DNA of 51,490 bases. It comes from Flavobacteriaceae bacterium bin25. Lineage in GTDB: Bacteria; Bacteroidota; Bacteroidia; Flavobacteriales; Flavobacteriaceae. Both the position numbers and the translations under genes were made by a program. The notes under the pieces are model-generated. The model did not search any database, had not been told where the DNA came from, and saw only the letters and a list, made by a program, of their open reading frames with translations. The stretch's first letter is position 1; each line of letters begins with the position of its first letter. Of this stretch, positions 46,994 to 51,490 are shown piece after piece. The stretch lies in the NCBI GenBank assembly GCA_002238525.1, contig MPMN01000014.1:1-51490 (forward strand), written 5' to 3'.

Positions 46994-49900
46994 ATGAAAT
47001 TTCAAAATAATCGACATTCTCTTTCTATCACCATTTTCACCCTATTAATTTTATTTTCTTGTGGTAGAGGAGGAGAAATTGAACCTGGTCCACTGATCTC
47101 AGTGGACTTAAGCTCAAAGTTAACCATCTCTACAGCTGTATATGGCCCTGGCGGAACAATTTCAGACAGTCAAAACAGTGTAAGTAGTGGTCAGTCGGTA
47201 AAAATTACTGCCACTCCTGATCAACATTATCAATTGAAAGAGTGGAGAGGTGACTGTGATAGTTTTAGTAAAGATGATTTGGAAATAACGTTTACTGCTT
47301 TAAAAAGTTGTAATGTGACAGCTGAGTTTGAAAAGATAAGTTACGCTATCACAGCCACTTCAAAGGGGGGGGGTAGTTTGTCTGGTGGAGAATTATCGAG
47401 AGAAGAAGGGCAGACAGCAGCTTTTACTGCCGAGCCTCAAGAGGGTTATCAGTTCAGTGAATGGAAAGTAGGAGAAGATTCTGACTGTCCAACCATTGCA
47501 GATACTTCTAATCCCAAAGTGACCTTTGTTGTAGTGGGCGATTGTAGTTTGGAAGCGATTTTTGTCAAAGCACCACGAACGATTACCACCATAGCAGATG
47601 AAGGAGGTTTCTTGACCTCAAATGGAGAGTTAATCGAAACCCTGATAGTAGACCATGGTGATGAAGTGGAAATTATAGCTACCAATGAAGATCATTATGC
47701 GTTAAAAAATTGGGAAAGCACTTGTGGTGATTTTGGAGATGGGCAATTGACTATCATGTTCACCGCAGAAAAAGATTGTACAATAAAAGCAGTCTTTGAG
47801 AAGGTAAACTATTCTATTGCAGTCAGTTCAACTGAAGGAGGTGGTGTGAGCGATGAAGGAGAATTATCCAGAGAGTATGGTCAGAAAGTTAGCTTGAATA
47901 TAGAGCCTGACGAGGGTTATGAATTTAGTGGTTGGAAAACATCGGATTGTACAACCCTTGAAGATACATCAAACCCTAAAGCGGAGTTTATTGTTGGAGG
48001 TGATTGTAGTTTGGTAGCGGAGTTTTCCAAGGCTCTTCATAGGATTACCACCATATCTAATGAGGGTGGAGAGATAGCCGCTACCGAGACATCTGAATAT
48101 GGTGATGAAGTAGGTATCACAGCTACTGCAAAAGAACATTATCAATTGAAGCGTTGGCAAGGGACATGTGGTGATTTTAATGCGGAATCCTTTACAATAA
48201 CGATTTCTGTGGAGGAGGATTGTACCATAGAGGCAGTCTTTGAAAAGGTAAGCTACAACATCCTATTAAGTTCAACTGATGGAGGTAGTGTAAGCGATGA
48301 GGGAGAATTATCCATAGAACACGGTCTTTCTGTTACCTTGACTGCAACATCTGAAGATGGTTATGAATTTAGTGGCTGGACATTAGCAGAAGATGCTGGT
48401 TGTCCCAGTCTAGAAGATGCTTCTAGCCCTACTTTGGAATTCGTTGTTAAAGGAGATTGTCAGCTACAGGCAGTCTTTGAAAAAAAAATACACACTATCG
48501 GTGTTACCTCTTCTGATGGTGGTTCAGTAAGTGACACGGAATTGGTAGAGACATATGATCAGTCTGTTACCTTGACTGCAACATCTGAAGATGGTTATGA
48601 ATTTAGTGGCTGGACATTATTAGAAGAAACTGGATGCCCGAAGCTAGAAGATGCTTCTAGCCCTACTTTGGAATTTGTTGTTAAAGGAGATTGCCAACTG
48701 CAGGCTAATTTTACCCCGATTCCCCGAACGATTACTACCTCAGCAGATGAAGGTGGAAAAATAACCGACACGCAGATTGTGAATCATGGTGATGAAGTGA
48801 TGATAGAAGTTACTGTTGACGAGCATTATGAATTTAGTGGTTGGGAGGGAACCTGTGGCGAATTTAGTTCGGAAAAGACGTCCATAAATTTCACAGTCAG
48901 TAAAGATTGTGGAATCAAGGCGAAAATTAAAAAGGTGTTATATACAATCACTATTGAGGCTGGGGCTGGGGGTGATGTAGACCCGGTTAAAAAGGAAATT
49001 GGTTTTGGAGAGTCATTTGAAATTACTGCTCAGCCAGAAAAAGATTATGTATTGGATAGATGGAGTTTGTCGGGTTCTGGTTGCCCTGAGATTTTCGATA
49101 ACATATATGATTATCCAATTTTGAAAGTTGAAGGGGATTGTAATCTAAAGGCGTCATTTAAATATAAAAAAGAAGCCACTGCACCTGATGTTGTTTCACC
49201 AACACCCTCTTTAGAGGCAGAGGGGGTAATTTCCATATTTAGTGATGCATATACTGATGTGGAGGGAACAGAATTCGATCCAAATTGGGGTCAACAAACC
49301 GTCGCTACAATTGAGGAATTAGTCGAAAGAGATTCCGTTTTGAAATATGCAAATTTGAACTATCAGGGGACTTCTTTTGAATCTCCAATTGATCTTTCTT
49401 CAAAGGCTTCACTACATCTGGACTACTGGGTTTCAAATTCTAATAGTTTAGATATTTATTTAATAAATTCTCAATTGATAACGGGTGGGGACCCTGATGA
49501 AAAACCGTATCAGCTAGACTTAAGTCTGCAGAGTCAATGGGTATCTGTTGATATTCCTTTATCTCGTTTTGCTGATATGGTAGATATTTCAAAGGTGGAT
49601 CAATTAAAAGTTGAAGGGGATGGCACCGTTTATTTTGACAATATTTATTTCCATGGTCAAGGCGAAAATTCTGAAGATTCAAACGATGATGACCAGGGTG
49701 CTAGCACATCTAATTCTAATGAAGCAGCTCCTATACCCAAGCATGCTTCAGATATGGTCATTTCAATTTTCAGCGATGCATATACTGATGTGCAGGGAAC
49801 AGGATTTAATCCTAATTGGGGTCAACAAACCGTCGCGACAATTGAGCAATTAGTCGATGGAGATTCAGTTTTAAAATATGCTAATTTGAATTATCAGGGC

Positions 49901-50680
49901 ACCCAATTTTCCGGTCCTGTTGATGTTTCTTCCTTAACGCATTTACATATTGATTATTGGGTTTTAGAATCTACGGCACTAAACTTTTTTCTGATCAATT
50001 CGAGTAATATTACCGGTGCAGATCCTGCTGAAAAGGCTTTTGTCTTGGAGTTGGCTAGTCAGAAGCAATGGTTATCTGTTGATATTCCTTTGTCTCATTT
50101 TTCTGGTGTGGTAGATCTTTCAATGGTGGATCAATTAAAAGTTGATGGGGATGGCACCGTTTATTTTGACAATATTTATTTCTACAAGATTAGTGAACCC
50201 CAGGAGGCGGTCTCTGAGCCAGGGCATGCTTCAGATAGGGTCATTTCAATTTTCAGCGATGCATATACTGATGTGCAGGGAACAGTATTTAATCCTAATT
50301 GGGGGCAACAAACCGTCGCGACAATTGAGCAATTAGTCAATGTAGGTTCAGTTTTAAAATATGCTAATTTGAATTATCAGGGCACCCAATTTTCCGGTCC
50401 TGTTGATGTTTCTTCCTCAACGCATTTACATATTGATTATTGGGTTTTAGAATCTACGGCACTAAACTTTTTTCTGATCAATTCGGCTAATATTACCGGT
50501 GCAGATCCTGCTGAAAAGGCTTTTGTCTTGGAGTTGGATAGTCTGAAGGAATGGTTATCTGTTGATATTCCTTTGTCTCATTTTGCTGATGTGGTAGATC
50601 TCTCAATGGTGGATCAATTAAAAGTTGATGGGAATGGCACCGTTTATTTTGACAATATTTATTTCTTCGAAGAGGAGTAG
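46994..50680 (+). CDS. InlB-repeat surface lipoprotein with three carbohydrate-binding-like domains (phase ON)
   Basis: A 1228-residue protein from ATG 46994, chosen because it gives a signal peptide with lipobox (IFTLLILFSC) aligned with the paralogue; ATG 46904 adds 30 residues. Nine InlB-type repeats (~70-85 residues, alternating types, Cys pairs, central Trp such as EFSGW) extend to about residue 730. Three copies follow of a ~160-residue beta-domain starting VISIFSDAYTDV at residues ~745, 922 and 1083 (NPNWGQQTVATIE; LKYANLNYQGTQF; HIDYWV; TVYFDNIYF). This domain is known to me from the C-termini of marine Bacteroidota glycanases and is probably a carbohydrate-binding module. Copies two and three are nearly identical in DNA. 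A nine-G tract at 47365-47373 keeps the frame open. Confidence 0.88.
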   Translation: MKFQNNRHSLSITIFTLLILFSCGRGGEIEPGPLISVDLSSKLTISTAVYGPGGTISDSQNSVSSGQSVKITATPDQHYQLKEWRGDCDSFSKDDLEITFTALKSCNVTAEFEKISYAITATSKGGGSLSGGELSREEGQTAAFTAEPQEGYQFSEWKVGEDSDCPTIADTSNPKVTFVVVGDCSLEAIFVKAPRTITTIADEGGFLTSNGELIETLIVDHGDEVEIIATNEDHYALKNWESTCGDFGDGQLTIMFTAEKDCTIKAVFEKVNYSIAVSSTEGGGVSDEGELSREYGQKVSLNIEPDEGYEFSGWKTSDCTTLEDTSNPKAEFIVGGDCSLVAEFSKALHRITTISNEGGEIAATETSEYGDEVGITATAKEHYQLKRWQGTCGDFNAESFTITISVEEDCTIEAVFEKVSYNILLSSTDGGSVSDEGELSIEHGLSVTLTATSEDGYEFSGWTLAEDAGCPSLEDASSPTLEFVVKGDCQLQAVFEKKIHTIGVTSSDGGSVSDTELVETYDQSVTLTATSEDGYEFSGWTLLEETGCPKLEDASSPTLEFVVKGDCQLQANFTPIPRTITTSADEGGKITDTQIVNHGDEVMIEVTVDEHYEFSGWEGTCGEFSSEKTSINFTVSKDCGIKAKIKKVLYTITIEAGAGGDVDPVKKEIGFGESFEITAQPEKDYVLDRWSLSGSGCPEIFDNIYDYPILKVEGDCNLKASFKYKKEATAPDVVSPTPSLEAEGVISIFSDAYTDVEGTEFDPNWGQQTVATIEELVERDSVLKYANLNYQGTSFESPIDLSSKASLHLDYWVSNSNSLDIYLINSQLITGGDPDEKPYQLDLSLQSQWVSVDIPLSRFADMVDISKVDQLKVEGDGTVYFDNIYFHGQGENSEDSNDDDQGASTSNSNEAAPIPKHASDMVISIFSDAYTDVQGTGFNPNWGQQTVATIEQLVDGDSVLKYANLNYQGTQFSGPVDVSSLTHLHIDYWVLESTALNFFLINSSNITGADPAEKAFVLELASQKQWLSVDIPLSHFSGVVDLSMVDQLKVDGDGTVYFDNIYFYKISEPQEAVSEPGHASDRVISIFSDAYTDVQGTVFNPNWGQQTVATIEQLVNVGSVLKYANLNYQGTQFSGPVDVSSSTHLHIDYWVLESTALNFFLINSANITGADPAEKAFVLELDSLKEWLSVDIPLSHFADVVDLSMVDQLKVDGNGTVYFDNIYFFEEE
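47365..47373 (+). repeat. G9 homopolymer (phase-variation tract), lipoprotein 2
   Basis: Nine Gs follow TCAAA at the position equivalent to the G10 tract of lipoprotein 1, reading TSKGGGSLSGGE in frame. A gain or loss of one G would stop translation soon after. Confidence 0.9.
49742..50670 (+). repeat. Tandem ~482-bp DNA duplication (binding-domain copies 2 and 3)
   Basis: The sequence from CATGCTTCAGATA (49742) recurs from 50224 with only scattered differences over the whole domain, while copy 1 (from 49226) is clearly more diverged. This is a recent in-frame duplication. Confidence 0.85.
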
Positions 50681-50834
50681 GAAGGTAATGTCATTTAAAT
50701 AGAGGCAGTCTAATAAGACAATCAACTTCAAAACCTCTCATAATATCCAGCATAGTGGTTGGATTTCAAATTCTGGCCATTTTCTGTTTGGTTGGTCGGG
50801 TATAGATAGTCTTCGGAAAGGATCGTGGGGATCA

Positions 50835-51490
50835 TTACAAGGATTTTCTCCATCCCCCATCTATTGCCAATGAGATTCCAGTAATGTATGAAGCTTTTTG
50901 GCTTGATAGGAAGGCTACTGCATAACCTATTTCGCATGGGTCGGCAAATCGGCCCATGGGAATTTCATTTTTCGCCATATTAAAAGAAGGATTTGCTTCG
51001 ATTAGTTCCTGTAGCCTTTCGGTATCCGTATAACCAGGCATCACATTATTGACCGTGATATTATATTGAGCCACTTCATTAGAAAGGGACTTAACTAGTC
51101 CAACAACAGAAACTCTTACTGAATTGGAAAGTATCAGATTTTTCACTGGTTGTTTTACAGCCATTGAAGTTATTGTGATGATTCGTCCCCAGTTCTGTTC
51201 TTTCATACCTGGTAAGAAACCTCTAATAATTGATGTGGGGTTTCCCAATAATAATTCATAGGCATTTCTCCAATTTTCGGAATCAAAATCATCGAATTTT
51301 CCCGCAGGTGGACCACCAGAATTGGTGATTACTATATCTACCTTGTTATATTCGTTCAATGCGGAATTGACAATTCGAATTCTGTCTTTTTCTATGGATA
51401 AATCACCTCGAATAATATAAGGGGTAATTCCTGTCTCCTTATGAATTTCATTTTGAGTATCTGTTAATGAATTTAGATTCCGTCCTGTTA
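50835..51490 (-). CDS. Short-chain dehydrogenase/reductase, atypical (N-terminus outside window)
   Basis: About 218 residues of a Rossmann-fold oxidoreductase are visible; the N-terminal nucleotide-binding loop lies beyond 51490. Seen are TPYIIRGDLS (acidic D), DIVITNSGGPPAGKFDD (the NAG-like motif as NSGGPP), GRIITITSMAVKQPVKNLIL, and MPGYTDTERL with a closing SYITGISLAIDGGWRKSL. The usual catalytic YxxxK is replaced: after the Ser comes LILSNSVRVSVVGLVKSL, with no Tyr at the expected place. A subgroup of SDRs with NSGGPP and LSNS-R shares this feature. It faces the lipoprotein gene tail to tail across a 154-bp gap with nothing recognised. Confidence 0.85.
   Translation of the reverse strand, partial: TGRNLNSLTDTQNEIHKETGITPYIIRGDLSIEKDRIRIVNSALNEYNKVDIVITNSGGPPAGKFDDFDSENWRNAYELLLGNPTSIIRGFLPGMKEQNWGRIITITSMAVKQPVKNLILSNSVRVSVVGLVKSLSNEVAQYNITVNNVMPGYTDTERLQELIEANPSFNMAKNEIPMGRFADPCEIGYAVAFLSSQKASYITGISLAIDGGWRKSL

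Overview
The window reads as an AT-rich chromosome segment of a Bacteroidota bacterium, most likely a marine Cytophagales-type organism. This rests on gene content and order: coaX, an outer-membrane barrel, a TPR protein, lptC, a CNNM/HlyC protein and a PpiD-like isomerase in one run; a GYDIA-family GHMP kinase paired with HMG-CoA reductase; purD next to a DUF6341 protein; DUF4254 next to a family 9 glycosyltransferase; and promoters of the TTTG / TAnnTTTG type. No replicon origin, rRNA or CRISPR array is visible.

Positions 1-8371 are a decayed defence and mobile-element island. It holds the C-terminal end of an IS1634-type transposase, the C-terminal relic of a type III restriction enzyme, an intact IS30 transposase, about 2 kb of non-coding DNA with two ~415-bp direct repeats that each contain a 71-nt three-tier hairpin, and an intact-looking single-polypeptide (Eco57I-like, type IIG) restriction-modification enzyme. 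A 24-bp motif recurs at the 3' end of the type III relic and twice, inverted, beyond the type IIG gene.

Positions 8372-31700 are mostly ordinary chromosome. There is a surface-glycan/envelope block (GT9, DUF4254, polysaccharide pyruvyl transferase, GT4, GH3-like protein, M23 peptidase) with purD, tRNA-Asp, a broken HipBA/HipBS-type toxin-antitoxin locus, Bax-inhibitor-1, a DUF1080 protein, tRNA-Phe, the coaX-lptC-ppiD run, and two mevalonate-pathway genes.

Positions 31800-51490 are again accessory. A GH116-like glucosidase is followed by a locus with two large paralogous secreted lipoproteins. Each carries nine divergent InlB-type repeats and a different C-terminal module: BspA/DUF285 repeats in one, three carbohydrate-binding-like domains in the other. 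Each has a G-homopolymer at the same codon position: ten Gs in the first copy put it out of frame, nine Gs in the second keep it in frame. This looks like a pair of phase-variable surface proteins. Around them lie a third relic of the same family, two truncated IS1634 genes, two decayed IS1595 transposases flanking a peptide-utilisation trio (DPP-IV peptidase, POT transporter, thioredoxin), and a solo IS21-like end. The window closes inside an atypical short-chain dehydrogenase.

All identifications are from reading the sequence and known family motifs; no search was run.
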